Positions 45,405 through 55,575 of a stretch of DNA of 64,000 nucleotides are shown one piece after another. Position 1 is the stretch's first letter. Each line of letters opens with the position of its first letter. The stretch comes from Thermodesulfovibrionia bacterium (lineage in GTDB: Bacteria > Nitrospirota > Thermodesulfovibrionia > UBA6902). The stretch is from contig JAGVNU010000085.1 in the NCBI GenBank assembly GCA_020053105.1, positions 1-64,000 on the forward strand, written 5' to 3'. Both the position numbers and the translations under genes were made by a program. The notes below the pieces were generated by a model. The model did not search any database and had not been told where the DNA came from. It saw only the letters and a program-made list of their open reading frames with translations.

Positions 45405-46643
45405 TTAAAATCCAAAATCGTTTAATAGGGCCTGAACATCCGACTGTGAAACTTTTTCCATTGTTTTTTCCTCAAGACAGGATGGGGCACTCTGATCCGA
45501 CCCTGCTGCAACCCCGGCATGCACCTGCTCCGGCTTAACCTGGATGCCGAATTTAGTTATTAATGCAAGCAGTTCAACCTCGACGTGATTCACGAGATCA
45601 ATGACTTTTTTGATAGTTTGGCCCGTAATGTCCTGGAACTGCTGTGCAGTAAGAATAGAGGTCATGTCATTGTCCAGAGACTCTTTAAAAGTCCTGAGGT
45701 AATCCACGCTTTCGTCGTTTTCTTTCAGGTTCTCTATATGCCTTGAGAATTCGCCTGACTCTTCAAAATATCGTTCGACGATTCCCATGGTCTTATTGGC
45801 TGCATCTTCCGTCTTTGTAATGACAAATTGGAGTTTGTCGATAGCATTTGGAACATCATCATCTCTCAGTCTCTGAAGGCCGCTGTCTATAGAACCCTTG
45901 AAATCTTCAAGCGAATCGTGAATTTTTCTTGTTATCTTTCCTACTTCCCTGAAAAGACCGGCATCTGTTTCCTTGGTCAACTGCTCTACGATATTTTCTA
46001 CTTTCTGATACTCCCGGGCTGACAGCGCGTCCATGAACTTCAACATCAGGTTATATGTATTATTTTTTGGGTCGTCTTGACTGAGCTTGTCGCTAAAATA
46101 TTCTTTTGCATCATGCAGCTCGGTTACTACTACTTTACCTCCGATGGTTTCGATCTGCCGGGTAACCTCAACGCTGTTGCCGTCATCCGTCTTTTTCACG
46201 TCGATAATAGCGTCCTCTAACAGACTCATATCATCAAGGGGAAGCAGTCTTTTGGTGTTGAGCAATATAATGAGTTTGTTATTCAGTTTGGCAACCCCTT
46301 CTATATTGTCTGCGCTGTTATGAAAAAAGTTGTCCGGAGGTTCGATATCGGATTCATCAGCTTTAATAACGCCGGTGATCCCGTCTACGATAATTCCGAA
46401 TGTGATTTTCCCGGTTGAAATCACTATGATGGTATTTCCCTCACCTTCTACACCGCATGAATTAAGCAGATGCTTGATATTTATGATCGGTATAATACTC
46501 CCCCTCAGGTTTGTTATGCCCTTTACATAAGGGGGCAGATGAGGGAGGGCCGTCACAGAAGGCATACTGATTATTTCTCGGACTTTTAAAATAGGAATCA
46601 TATATTCACTTGAGTTAATGTTAAACCCTATAAACTGTTGCAC
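45405..46643 (-). CDS. CheW-CheZ fusion protein
   Basis: A 412-aa protein joining two chemotaxis functions. Residues 1-145 are a CheW domain (IGFNINSSEYMIPILKVREI, YVKGITNLRGSIIPIINIKHL). The rest is CheZ-like: a long helical hairpin with ILTAQQFQDITGQTIKKVID, whose Asp338 and Gln342 match the catalytic Asp143/Gln147 of E. coli CheZ, and a C-terminal VQALLNDFGF that matches the CheZ peptide binding CheY-P. It should dephosphorylate CheY-P while docked in the receptor array through CheW. No separate cheZ is seen in the window. Confidence 0.88.
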   Translation of the reverse strand: MQQFIGFNINSSEYMIPILKVREIISMPSVTALPHLPPYVKGITNLRGSIIPIINIKHLLNSCGVEGEGNTIIVISTGKITFGIIVDGITGVIKADESDIEPPDNFFHNSADNIEGVAKLNNKLIILLNTKRLLPLDDMSLLEDAIIDVKKTDDGNSVEVTRQIETIGGKVVVTELHDAKEYFSDKLSQDDPKNNTYNLMLKFMDALSAREYQKVENIVEQLTKETDAGLFREVGKITRKIHDSLEDFKGSIDSGLQRLRDDDVPNAIDKLQFVITKTEDAANKTMGIVERYFEESGEFSRHIENLKENDESVDYLRTFKESLDNDMTSILTAQQFQDITGQTIKKVIDLVNHVEVELLALITKFGIQVKPEQVHAGVAAGSDQSAPSCLEEKTMEKVSQSDVQALLNDFGF

Positions 46644-46652
46644 GGATATCTC

Positions 46653-48032
46653 CTATACTGACGCTATATGTTTATGATTACCTTTATTTATGCTGAAAAT
46701 GCCGATCAGAGACTTAAGCTCCTCGGAAAGAAGATTCAATTCTCTCGTTGTTCCGTGGTATTCATGGGCCATATTTGCGGTCTTTTGGTTGTCATCTGCT
46801 ATTTCCTGGAGGCTTGAAGAGACGTCTTCCCCAGCGGAGCTCTGCTGTCTGGCGGATTCTGCAATCTGTTGCACCATGTCCATAACGTTTTGAACTGACG
46901 CCATTATCTGCTTTAAGGACTCATCTGCCTGGCTGGCCAGGTTTACGCCGGCCTCAACCTCTTTGGTCGCGGACTGCATACATTCAACTGCATGCATGGT
47001 CTCTTCCTGGATGCTCTTTATCATATCTCCGATTTCATTCGTGGCTGATGTTGTCCGCTCAGCTAATTTCCTTACCTCGTCAGCAACTACTGCAAAGCCC
47101 CTGCCTTGTTCACCCGCTCTGGCGGCCTCAATGGCCGCGTTCAGGGCCAGCAGGTTGGTTTGGTTGGCTATATCGTTTATCACCTTGATAATTTCGCCGA
47201 TTTGCTCAGACCTCTCTCCGAGCACTGTAATGGTACCAGCGGATTTATTTACCGACTGAGATATTTTATTCATCCCCTCTATGGTTTCGGCGACAACAGC
47301 GCCTCCTCTCGTAGCGAGCTCCGCTGCGTCCTTAGCGGATTTGGCGGCATTGGTCGAGTTTCTGGTGACATCGTATACTACAATGCTCATCATTTCTACT
47401 GCGGTGGCGACTTTGCCCGTATTTTCTACTTGCGCTCTCGTATCCGAGCTGATGGTTTCCGAGGAGGACAATAATCCATTGGAAGCAGAGGACAGCTTTC
47501 CGATGGTGTCCGTCACGTTGAATACGACCTGTCCGAGGGTATGCTTCATTTTGTTCAGGGAGTCGCTGACCTGCCGGAGCGCTTTATGATCAGCAATATC
47601 TATATCTTTTTGGGTCAAATCACCGTCGGCAATATTCTGGGCAAATTTAGCTACCCTGGCCATAGAATGGATTCCCTTTACAGCCATCATAAATTCATAA
47701 ATGAGCAGCACGGTAACGATTACAGACATCGCTATCATAAAGAGCCTGAAATTTTCCGAGGAATTTTTTGTTCTGGTGATGTTCTCCGCTAACGACTTGA
47801 GGGCATCCATATCCGTGCCTTGTTCCGAGGCATCTGTTATAAGTCCGGTGTCTGTTATTTTCTCCATCCTGTTTAAGTCATCCATTAAATGTAAATTGGC
47901 TATGAATGCATACGACATAATAATTGCAAAAATAACGGCATACGGCATCAGTCTTCCCGCTGTCTTTTTTCGAAGGGATCCCGGTTCATTAATAAGCTGG
48001 ATTATATGAAATGGGTTAAGAAATTTTATCAT
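46653..48032 (-). CDS. Methyl-accepting chemotaxis protein
   Basis: A 459-aa receptor with two membrane spans (about 26-47 and 97-118) enclosing only some 50 periplasmic residues, too few for a normal ligand domain. A HAMP-like segment leads to the signalling tip [42 protein letters not shown]. The C-terminus has no CheR-docking pentapeptide. It probably senses through the membrane or partners. Located between cheA and the CheW-CheZ gene. Confidence 0.94.
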   Translation of the reverse strand: MIKFLNPFHIIQLINEPGSLRKKTAGRLMPYAVIFAIIMSYAFIANLHLMDDLNRMEKITDTGLITDASEQGTDMDALKSLAENITRTKNSSENFRLFMIAMSVIVTVLLIYEFMMAVKGIHSMARVAKFAQNIADGDLTQKDIDIADHKALRQVSDSLNKMKHTLGQVVFNVTDTIGKLSSASNGLLSSSETISSDTRAQVENTGKVATAVEMMSIVVYDVTRNSTNAAKSAKDAAELATRGGAVVAETIEGMNKISQSVNKSAGTITVLGERSEQIGEIIKVINDIANQTNLLALNAAIEAARAGEQGRGFAVVADEVRKLAERTTSATNEIGDMIKSIQEETMHAVECMQSATKEVEAGVNLASQADESLKQIMASVQNVMDMVQQIAESARQQSSAGEDVSSSLQEIADDNQKTANMAHEYHGTTRELNLLSEELKSLIGIFSINKGNHKHIASV

Positions 48033-48108
48033 GATAATATTCTCCCTTGTCGGTTATAACATCCATTTTGAGTTTCAAATTGAGCAATGTTCATAAGCGC
48101 TTCATCTT

Positions 48109-50001
48109 CTAATTCTTCCCCACTCCCAGCAAATTTCTTGACATGCCGGTCACATCAAGAATGAAAACAACTTTACCGTCCCCGGTTATGGTAGCTCCGA
48201 GCACATTCGAAGACGCGGTGTCTATACCGTCAAGTGATTTTATGACGACCTCTTCCTGTCCGATAAGCTTGTCGACTGCGATGCAGAACTTTTTATCTCC
48301 CATCGCAATAACTACCAGGTATTTATGGCCGGAGTCATTATCATCATGTCCATTAAATCCGGTGTCGAGAAGCTGGTTTAATTCGAATAAAGGACAGATC
48401 TTGTCCCTGATGACAATTACATTTTGGCCTGTGATATTTTTAATGTCCTGTTTTGACACCTTAAGGGTTTCTTCTATCGGCGAAAGAGGGATAGCGTATT
48501 TTGAACCTGAAACCTCGACCATCAGGGCCTGAATAATGGCCAGCGTTAAAGGAATACATAATTTGAAAGTTGTTCCCGCATCTTTTTCAGTTGATACTTC
48601 AACATATCCGTTCAAGAGTGATATGTTGGTTTTTACTACATCCATGCCGACGCCGCGGCCGCTCAGTTGAGTCGCAACCTCCTTGGTAGAAAAACCTGGC
48701 ATGAAGATAATTTCTGTGGCAGTCTCGTCTGACATCCTCTTGACTTCTTCCTCTGTAAGAAGGCCTTTTTCAACGGCCTTTTTCTTGAGCTTTTCTATGT
48801 CCAGGCCTTTACCGTCATCCGAAATCTCAATGACGATCTGGGTGCCTTTTTGATACGTATTGATGACGACATTTCCTTTCGGGGGTTTGCCTTTTGCGAT
48901 TCGTTCTTCAGCAGATTCAAGACCATGGTCGATAGAATTTCTTAATATATGAGTCAATGGGTCCCCGATGTGCTCAATCACGGATTTATCAACTTCGGTG
49001 CCTTCACCGTAAATTGTTAATTCGACATCTTTGTTGACTGAAGAAGACATGTCTCTCACAAGTCTTGGGAATTTGGAGAGCACTTTCTTTATTGGCTGCA
49101 TGCGAATTTTCATCACTGCAAGCTGCATCTCGGACGTCACGCGGTCCAGGAAAGAGACGGTCTCCATGAGGGTCTCGGTCATGGGATCATCAGAGTATCT
49201 CAGGTCAAAATAGTTGGAGATATTCAAAAGCCTGTTCCTGACAAGGACCACTTCACCGGCAAGGTCCATTACCTTATCTATACGCTCGATATCTACTCGT
49301 AGATTCTGTGCAGACTCTTTGGGCCTCTGCTGAGGGCTTTTGGGAGCCTGTTCAGGGGCTTTTAAATTATTCTCCTCCGGAGGGGGGGGCTGATTTATGT
49401 CTTCGGCTATATGCTCAGGGCTTTCAGTAACTGAAACAGTTTGAGTCTTCTGATGAGAAACGTCAGCGTCCCGTTCGGTTGTATTAAATGTCAAACCTGG
49501 AGTATTTACGCTTTGAATCGACCCCCCGGTTTGTTGTGAGGTTATTTCCTGAGCCGAAGGCTCAACCGGCTCTGCCGCTTGTGTGGTTTGCGGAGCGCCG
49601 ACGGACTTTGACATTGCGTTATTTAGAGCAGATCCCAATTCCTTTACTAAAGGACTTACGTCTTCCTCGATTCCGTCTTTGCTTTTTAAGTGTGTAAGCA
49701 GCAGTCTCAGCATATCGATAGACTTAAGAATGACATCCATCAGCTGTTTTGCCAGAGGGAGCTCGCCGTCCCTGAGTTTTTTCATGATATTTTCAGATGC
49801 ATGCGCTACATCTACCATAGTCTGAAAGCCGAGAAAGCCCGCTGCCCCCTTTATAGTGTGCATGGACCTGAAGATATCGTTTAGCAAATCCTTATCTTCG
49901 CCTTTCTGCTCAAGCTCGACAAACAGGGGTTCTATCCGGTCAAGAGATTCCTCGGCCTCTGTAATAAACTCGGATATTATCTCTTCCATCTCATCGCTCA
50001 T
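48109..50001 (-). CDS. cheA: Chemotaxis histidine kinase CheA
   Basis: CheA phosphorylates CheY and CheB. The HPt domain has His48 in FRSMHTIKGAAGFLGF. Residues 130-230 are a Pro/Gln-rich linker where a P2 domain would be, so P2 appears to be missing. Dimerisation (NLRVDIERIDKVMDLAGEVV), ATPase (HILRNSIDHGLE; GRGVGMDVVK) and the C-terminal CheW-like domain follow. 630 aa. Confidence 0.96.
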   Translation of the reverse strand: MSDEMEEIISEFITEAEESLDRIEPLFVELEQKGEDKDLLNDIFRSMHTIKGAAGFLGFQTMVDVAHASENIMKKLRDGELPLAKQLMDVILKSIDMLRLLLTHLKSKDGIEEDVSPLVKELGSALNNAMSKSVGAPQTTQAAEPVEPSAQEITSQQTGGSIQSVNTPGLTFNTTERDADVSHQKTQTVSVTESPEHIAEDINQPPPPEENNLKAPEQAPKSPQQRPKESAQNLRVDIERIDKVMDLAGEVVLVRNRLLNISNYFDLRYSDDPMTETLMETVSFLDRVTSEMQLAVMKIRMQPIKKVLSKFPRLVRDMSSSVNKDVELTIYGEGTEVDKSVIEHIGDPLTHILRNSIDHGLESAEERIAKGKPPKGNVVINTYQKGTQIVIEISDDGKGLDIEKLKKKAVEKGLLTEEEVKRMSDETATEIIFMPGFSTKEVATQLSGRGVGMDVVKTNISLLNGYVEVSTEKDAGTTFKLCIPLTLAIIQALMVEVSGSKYAIPLSPIEETLKVSKQDIKNITGQNVIVIRDKICPLFELNQLLDTGFNGHDDNDSGHKYLVVIAMGDKKFCIAVDKLIGQEEVVIKSLDGIDTASSNVLGATITGDGKVVFILDVTGMSRNLLGVGKN

Positions 50002-50035
50002 GTTCTTGACTCCCTGCTATATATTTTACAGTCCA

Positions 50036-50431
50036 TTATTTCTGTGCCTGAAGTTTCTCTATTATCTTGTCCATTTTTTCCTTCAGGACTTCACCCGTAA
50101 ATGGTTTAACTATATAATTATTGACGCCTGCCTGTATTGCGGTAATGACTTTTTCTTTTTCAGCTTCTGCAGTGACCATGAGAATCGGGAGGTCTTTTAA
50201 CTCAGGATCGCTTCGTACTTTTTTTAAGAGGTCAAGCCCGTCCATATTCGGCATGTTCCAGTCACTGACAACAAAACTGAAGCCTCCGTTTTTAAGTTTT
50301 GAATATGCCTGGGCACCGTCTTCAGCCTCCTCGATATTTGCGTATCCAATTTGTCTGAGAAGGTTTTTAACAATTCTTCTCATTGTTGAAAAATCGTCCA
50401 CTACAAGTATCTTCATGTTTTGATCAACCAT
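50036..50431 (-). CDS. cheY: Motor-switch response regulator CheY
   Basis: A 131-aa receiver closely resembling enterobacterial CheY, with matching residue numbers: Asp57 ([12 protein letters not shown]), Thr87, Tyr106 and Lys109. It should bind FliM when phosphorylated. The ATG at 50431 has AAGGAGG upstream. It overlaps the preceding regulator gene by 8 nt. Confidence 0.95.
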   Translation of the reverse strand: MVDQNMKILVVDDFSTMRRIVKNLLRQIGYANIEEAEDGAQAYSKLKNGGFSFVVSDWNMPNMDGLDLLKKVRSDPELKDLPILMVTAEAEKEKVITAIQAGVNNYIVKPFTGEVLKEKMDKIIEKLQAQK

Positions 50432-50816
50432 GCTGCATTCCTCCTTGGGCGAAAAACTGCTTTATAATATTTTTAATATTTTGGGCTATTGCGTCTCCTG
50501 TTACAGGTTTTACCAGATATCCGTTTACTCCATTGCCGTATGCCTTCTCTCTCTCTGTATCGTCATTTTCGGTGGTGACCATCAAGATCGGGATATCAGA
50601 TAAATTAGGATCTGCGCGCAGGGTCTTTGTCAATTCCATACCGTCCATATACGGCATGTTAAGATCTGTCATCACAAGATTGACTGCGTCTGTCCCGAGT
50701 TTTTCCAGGGCATCGAGCCCGTTCTCGGCAAATACGACTGTGTATCCCCTGGACCTTAAATAATGCCCGAGAAGTTTTCTCGTGGTTTGACAATCGTCAA
50801 CAATCATAATTTTCAT
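50424..50816 (-). CDS. Second CheY-like response regulator
   Basis: A 130-aa single receiver domain: Asp7-Asp8, phosphoacceptor Asp51 in [12 protein letters not shown], Thr in MVTTEND and Lys in LVKPVTG. It differs from the canonical CheY after it, lacking the Trp next to the phospho-Asp and the Tyr106 equivalent. It may act as a phosphate sink or bind another target. Confidence 0.9.
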   Translation of the reverse strand: MKIMIVDDCQTTRKLLGHYLRSRGYTVVFAENGLDALEKLGTDAVNLVMTDLNMPYMDGMELTKTLRADPNLSDIPILMVTTENDDTEREKAYGNGVNGYLVKPVTGDAIAQNIKNIIKQFFAQGGMQHG

Positions 50817-50883
50817 AGTTCGTCCCCTGCTATAGTAAATGTTTTATTAACCCTGTCCGTTATTAAATCAAAGTTTCCCATGG

Positions 50884-51708
50884 TTACACCTTCTGATACA
50901 TAATGACTTTATTAATAACACTGGGTCTGAGCGCCCGTGTGACATTGTGAAGACTCTCTGATTGGCCTATAAATAAATACCCACCTGGGGTCAGACTGTC
51001 ATACAGATTGGAGACGACTTTCTGCTTTGCCTTGGTGTCGAAATAAATAAGAACATTCCGGCAGAAAATTATATCCATACCACGAAGAGATGCCATATTT
51101 TTATTCTCAATAAGATTGACCTTCATAAACTTGACCGTGTTTTTTACAGAATCACTGAGTGCATACGATTGGCCGATGTTTGAAAAGTATTTTTTCATGT
51201 AAGGTTCTGGTATATTTCTTATGGAATATGAGCTATATACGGCTTTTTTTGCAGAGGACAGGACCCCCTCACTGATGTCTGATGCATATATTTCGAATTT
51301 GTCAGGCAATAAACGTTTCTCCAGGAGCATCATGGAAAGCGTGTAAGGCTCCTCGCCGGAGGAACATGCAGCAGACCAGATTTTCAATTTTTTTATACCC
51401 TTTTTTTGTTCTAAAATTTTTGACAAGATTGCTTCCGCAAATACAGTTAATTGCTGAGGTTCTCTGAAGAAATAGGTTTCATTGGTAGTCACAGCGTCAA
51501 AAAGCCTTGTAAGCTCATTTCCGTTTGAACTGAATTTTATGAGTTTGAGATAGTCTTCAAAGCTCTGAAGTTGTTTTTCCTGTAGTATTCGTGAAAGCCG
51601 GTTTTCAATCAGATACTTTTTTGAATCGGATATATATATGCCGCTGTTATCATATATATAATCTCTTATGTCCCTGAATGTTGTTTCTGCAAGGACCATA
51701 TTCAGCAT
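50884..51708 (-). CDS. cheR: Chemoreceptor methyltransferase CheR
   Basis: CheR methylates MCP glutamates using SAM. AVTTNETYFFREPQQ, WSAACSSGEEPYTLSMML (SAM-binding) and IIFCRNVLIYFD are family signatures. 274 aa. It overlaps the HEAT-repeat gene by 7 nt. Confidence 0.95.
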   Translation of the reverse strand: MLNMVLAETTFRDIRDYIYDNSGIYISDSKKYLIENRLSRILQEKQLQSFEDYLKLIKFSSNGNELTRLFDAVTTNETYFFREPQQLTVFAEAILSKILEQKKGIKKLKIWSAACSSGEEPYTLSMMLLEKRLLPDKFEIYASDISEGVLSSAKKAVYSSYSIRNIPEPYMKKYFSNIGQSYALSDSVKNTVKFMKVNLIENKNMASLRGMDIIFCRNVLIYFDTKAKQKVVSNLYDSLTPGGYLFIGQSESLHNVTRALRPSVINKVIMYQKV

Positions 51709-53129
51709 GAAATCCCCGGATTCAATTCTGATGAGTACCTTGAGGCAATCCTTCGTATATTTTCGTTTAATTCATCAATGCGTGATAAAAAAAGAGTTGA
51801 ATTGATGTTCATAAGCGCATTAATGGATTCATCAATCACATCTTTGTATTGTTCGTTAGGGAGCAGCGTCATAAGGGGTTCAAAGGCTGTCATTTCTCCT
51901 ATTTTTCCAAGAGCGGCAACAGCTGTTTTTCTTACATGACTGTCATCGTCGGAAATCGCCTCAATCAGGCATTTTTTAGCTTCATCACTTTCAATTTGTC
52001 CGAGTGATTTGATGCTTGTCCTTCGCACGTCCCTGTAATCACTTTTTTTCAGGAGGTTAATGAGGGCCGGGACGGAATTTTTACATCTTAAATGCCCCAA
52101 TATTTCTATAACCACAACTTTCCCCCTGTATTTAATTGATTCATCACTAAGTAATTTTATGAGCAAGTCGTTACAGCCAAAGCTGTGAATGGCTTCTTTA
52201 ATAACATGTAGCTTGTCTTCACTGTCAGGTTCTGAGAGATCGAAAGACCCTGCCATATCGACCATGTGATGAATAGCGCCTCCGGCTTTGAGGGAAACAA
52301 GACCTTTTATTGCTGTCAATTTATCATCCCACTCATCCTCTTTCAACATATCGATAAGGACCTCTGATATACCGGGCAGGGGCGGAACACAACCTATCCT
52401 GGAGAGACTTTTAATGGCTGCTGTTTTTTCAAATCCCTCAGCTTTGGATGTATGTTCCGTAAGATATTGAACAGCTTTGGAAGAGCCTATTTTACCAAGT
52501 GCCTCAATAGCAGCATATCTTATTGTTTCAGAAGGATTGTTCAATAGGTCAAGCATAGCGTCCATCGAGCTTTCATCGTTTAAATTTGTGAGGGCCTCGA
52601 GCGCTGAGAAGCATACCCACTCCTCATCCGACAAAGCCTTAATAAGCTGGGGGACGGCCTTTTTATACTGAAGCATGCCTATTGTTTTTGCTGCTGCGGC
52701 ACGTACATTTGCATTCTGGTCCGTAGTAAGCATTTCTACAAGTTTTTCAGGGTATCCGCAGTATCGAATATCATGTATGAGGTCCAGTGCGAATTTTCTG
52801 ACATCATCATCTCTGTCATTCAGCAGGACATAGAGAAGCGGGACGGCAATCTTGCCCATTTCCCTTATAATCATTATTGCCGTATTTCTCAGAAATGAGT
52901 TTTCTCTGAGAAGGGGCAGGACCATATACGTGGTGGTCTCTCCTTTTATTTCCATAAGTGACCGCATCGCTGCGTCCTGTACTCCAAAGTTGTCATCTTT
53001 CAGCGCCCTGATCAGAGGATATATGGCCCTTTCATCTCCGCCCGAAAGCGCTTCTGCAGCAGAGCGTCTCTTAGAGGCATCGTCATCATTTATATCTCTG
53101 AGTAATTTTCTAAGCCTTGCTGTATGCAT
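51702..53129 (-). CDS. HEAT-repeat protein at the head of the chemotaxis operon
   Basis: A 475-aa protein built of some 13-14 HEAT/PBS-lyase-like repeats of about 31 residues (for example IRYAAIEALGKIGSSKAVQYL and VRKTAVAALGKIGEMTAFEPL). No signal peptide, membrane span or catalytic domain was seen. Such solenoids bind proteins. It is the first gene of the operon and overlaps cheR, implying a chemotaxis-linked scaffold role by context only. Confidence 0.85.
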   Translation of the reverse strand: MHTARLRKLLRDINDDDASKRRSAAEALSGGDERAIYPLIRALKDDNFGVQDAAMRSLMEIKGETTTYMVLPLLRENSFLRNTAIMIIREMGKIAVPLLYVLLNDRDDDVRKFALDLIHDIRYCGYPEKLVEMLTTDQNANVRAAAAKTIGMLQYKKAVPQLIKALSDEEWVCFSALEALTNLNDESSMDAMLDLLNNPSETIRYAAIEALGKIGSSKAVQYLTEHTSKAEGFEKTAAIKSLSRIGCVPPLPGISEVLIDMLKEDEWDDKLTAIKGLVSLKAGGAIHHMVDMAGSFDLSEPDSEDKLHVIKEAIHSFGCNDLLIKLLSDESIKYRGKVVVIEILGHLRCKNSVPALINLLKKSDYRDVRRTSIKSLGQIESDEAKKCLIEAISDDDSHVRKTAVAALGKIGEMTAFEPLMTLLPNEQYKDVIDESINALMNINSTLFLSRIDELNENIRRIASRYSSELNPGISC

Positions 53130-53673
53130 CGTAACCCTCTACTTGTATTGAGTTTGGTTCTGTTGAAAAACTACCAAACATTGTCATTTCGAGAATATAA
53201 ATTTAAATCACTCTAAGAAACTTATAAGCATCTTATGCATGATTATCGGAACTATAATTTGATTACTTTAGTCTCAATGCAGATAACTTATGAACAGAAC
53301 GACAGATAATGCAGCTGCGAAGACGTAACGGTGCAACATTGTAAATTGTCTGAACAGTATTTGCATTTTAGCCCCTCTGCAGTCATACATCAGATTACGT
53401 CCTGGCTGAATAGACGGGATGTCAGCCTCGACTGGAAGGAGAAGGTATTAATAAATTCACTCATTTAAAATCAAATTTCTTATCAGCACTATTTAAGGAC
53501 AATAATATATCTTGCAAGTCATTTTTTTGACGAAAAAAACTAATCGATAATCACAATAAATCAATGTGTTGCTGCGGGCATGATATTTGTATATGAAAGG
53601 ATGTTATTCGTAGCAGGTTCAAGGGTTCAGCGAGAAAAGAATAACGATTAACAATTAATTGGAGGAAGCAAGA
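53130..53673. other. Divergent intergenic region, chemotaxis versus fliL operons
   Basis: About 540 AT-rich bases between two divergent operons. It contains the sigma-28-like element at 53243-53270 for the minus-strand operon. An open frame of 45 codons from GTG 53331 to 53468 (plus) looks partly protein-like but has no good ribosome-binding site. No convincing fliL promoter was found. Confidence 0.4.
53243..53270 (-). promoter_or_regulatory. Sigma-28 (FliA)-like promoter of the chemotaxis operon
   Basis: On the minus strand TAAA (53270-53267), 16 bp, then TCCGATAA (53250-53243). This matches the FliA -10 GCCGATAA at seven of eight bases and the -35 core TAAA; the spacer is one base longer than the enterobacterial norm. 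It lies about 115 bp before the HEAT-repeat gene. FliA is encoded at 62870. Confidence 0.5.
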
Positions 53674-54159
53674 ATGGCAGATGAAAAAGAAGAACTGAAG
53701 GACGAAGCGCCTGCCCCACCTAAAAAAGGGAGCAAGACACTGATAATTATAATCGTAGCTGCGGCAGTGGTCCTCGGTGCAGGGGGATTTGCAGGGTACA
53801 AATTACTGGCCGGTAAAAAAAGCGACAGCAAGACACAAGAGGCGAAAGCCGATGCCAATACTTCAATTGTTGCACTTGATCCCTTTGTTTTAAATCTTGC
53901 GGACCACGGCAGATATTTGAAGGTAACGATACAGTTTGAAATCTCTGATAAATCTCTAAGTGAGACGGTAAAAAACAAGACCCCGCAATTAAGAGACACG
54001 ATTATCACCCTGGTGAGCAGCAAGTCATTGAATTCCATATCCAGTCCCGAGGGTAAATTCCAGCTTAAGGACGAACTGCTTTTCAGGGCCAATCAGGTTA
54101 TAGGGGTGGACAAAGATATCTTTAAAAACCTTTTCTTTACTGAATTTGTAATGCAATGA
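53674..54159 (+). CDS. fliL: Flagellar basal-body protein FliL
   Basis: FliL is a single-span inner-membrane protein near the stator. A membrane segment (residues 23-43, TLIIIIVAAAVVLGAGGFAG) and the periplasmic VALDPFVLNLADHGRYLKVTIQFE are typical. I chose the ATG at 53674 (161 aa) behind GGAGGAAG; an earlier in-frame TTG lies within that site. It overlaps fliM (ATGA). Confidence 0.92.
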   Translation: MADEKEELKDEAPAPPKKGSKTLIIIIVAAAVVLGAGGFAGYKLLAGKKSDSKTQEAKADANTSIVALDPFVLNLADHGRYLKVTIQFEISDKSLSETVKNKTPQLRDTIITLVSSKSLNSISSPEGKFQLKDELLFRANQVIGVDKDIFKNLFFTEFVMQ

Positions 54160-55130
54160 GCGACAAGATACTTTCACAGGATGAAGTCGATGCCCTGCTT
54201 AAAGGCGTAGCATCAGGCGAGATCGACACAGAAGAGGCAAAAGGCAAAATACTTGCAGGTGTCCGCAACTTTGATTTTACGAACCAGGAGCGTATCATCC
54301 GCGGCAGGATGCCCGGTCTTGAAATGGCAAATGAGTCTTTTGCCAGACTTTTCAGAAACTCGGTTTCCAATCTTATCATGAAATTTGTCGATATAAGTAT
54401 TCAGAATGTCGAGATAATAAAATTTGGAGATTTTATTAAAACCATTCCAGTGCCTTCCAGCATTAATATTTATAAAATGGACCCTCTTAAGGGTTACTCT
54501 TTGCTTGTACTTGAGGCGCCCCTTGTTTTTGCCTTTATTGAATTCTTTTTCGGCGGGGCCAATGCGCAGAACATTAAGTCTGAGGGAAGGGCATTCACTA
54601 CGATTGAACAGAGAGTCATACAAAGGGTCGTTAATATGGCGCTGAAGGATTTTGCGTCATCATGGGGCGGCATAGCGACGATATCCCCGGAATATGTGAG
54701 CTCGGAAATTAATCCGCAGTTTGTCACAATTGTTACACCTGCAGAAATAGTAATCAACATCGAAGTTCTGATTGAAATAGAAGATTTTGCGGGCCGCATG
54801 TTTTTTTGCGTTCCGTATTCCACTGTTGAACCTGTAAAAGAAAAGCTTTATTCAGGTATCCAGGGCGATAAATTTGAAACTGACCAGAGATGGTCCTTAA
54901 TAATGAAGAATATATTAAAGCAGACTCAAGTAAGAGTAACCGCTGAAATAGGCCGCTTGTCCCTTACATTTGAGGATATAATGAAGTTCAAGGTGGGTAA
55001 TGTTATAAATCTCGGCAAGTCGATAAATGATGATCTTGTTGTCTATGTAGAAGGCCAGCCCAAATTTAAAGGCAATCCGGGGTTCAGCAGGGGCAACCAG
55101 GCGGTAAAATTAACAGGGGTCATTGAATGA
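54156..55130 (+). CDS. fliM: Flagellar motor switch protein FliM
   Basis: FliM is the CheY-binding switch protein of the C-ring. The N-terminal LSQDEVDALLKGV is the CheY-P docking peptide; a middle CheC-like domain and a C-terminal SpoA domain (KFKVGNVINLGKSINDDLVVYVEG) follow. 324 aa. Confidence 0.96.
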   Translation: MSDKILSQDEVDALLKGVASGEIDTEEAKGKILAGVRNFDFTNQERIIRGRMPGLEMANESFARLFRNSVSNLIMKFVDISIQNVEIIKFGDFIKTIPVPSSINIYKMDPLKGYSLLVLEAPLVFAFIEFFFGGANAQNIKSEGRAFTTIEQRVIQRVVNMALKDFASSWGGIATISPEYVSSEINPQFVTIVTPAEIVINIEVLIEIEDFAGRMFFCVPYSTVEPVKEKLYSGIQGDKFETDQRWSLIMKNILKQTQVRVTAEIGRLSLTFEDIMKFKVGNVINLGKSINDDLVVYVEGQPKFKGNPGFSRGNQAVKLTGVIE

Positions 55131-55224
55131 AAAAATTGGTTATACGTTATTCATTCACAGTTGTCCGGAAAGCAATGAAGGAAATAAACTTAAAGTAAAA
55201 CGTATAACAATACGGAGGTATTTT

Positions 55225-55575
55225 ATGGAAGAAAAGGATTTAGCTCAGCAGGACAAGTCTAAAGTGCAACAGGCAGAATTCGGAAACCTGAAGGATGATA
55301 ACAGGTCATCAGCTGAAAGAGATGTTGAATTTCTCCTTGATATACCGGTCGAAATTACTGTACAGCTGGGCTCATCTAGGATGCTGATAAAGGAGCTCCT
55401 TCAGCTCGGCCAGGGCTCGGTTGTTGAACTGGAAAAACTTGCAGGTGAACCCATGGAAATACTTGCCAACAGCAGGCTCATAGCAAGAGGCGAGGTCGTG
55501 GTAGTTAATGAAAAATTCGGGGTGAGGCTTACAGACATAATCAGTCCCACAGAAAGGTTGACACAACTGAAATGA
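55225..55575 (+). CDS. fliN: Flagellar motor switch protein FliN
   Basis: FliN forms the lower C-ring with a SpoA domain: LLDIPVEITVQLGSSRMLIKELLQLGQGSVVELEKLAGEP. I chose the ATG at 55225 (116 aa) behind ACGGAGG; the frame is open further upstream but that part is not FliN-like. Overlaps fliO by 4 nt. Confidence 0.94.
   Translation: MEEKDLAQQDKSKVQQAEFGNLKDDNRSSAERDVEFLLDIPVEITVQLGSSRMLIKELLQLGQGSVVELEKLAGEPMEILANSRLIARGEVVVVNEKFGVRLTDIISPTERLTQLK

Noticed and set aside
53331-53468. 45-codon ORF (GTG start) in the fliL-chemotaxis intergenic region
   Set aside because: The C-terminal part looks protein-like, but the start is weak, there is no ribosome-binding site and no homologue is recognised.
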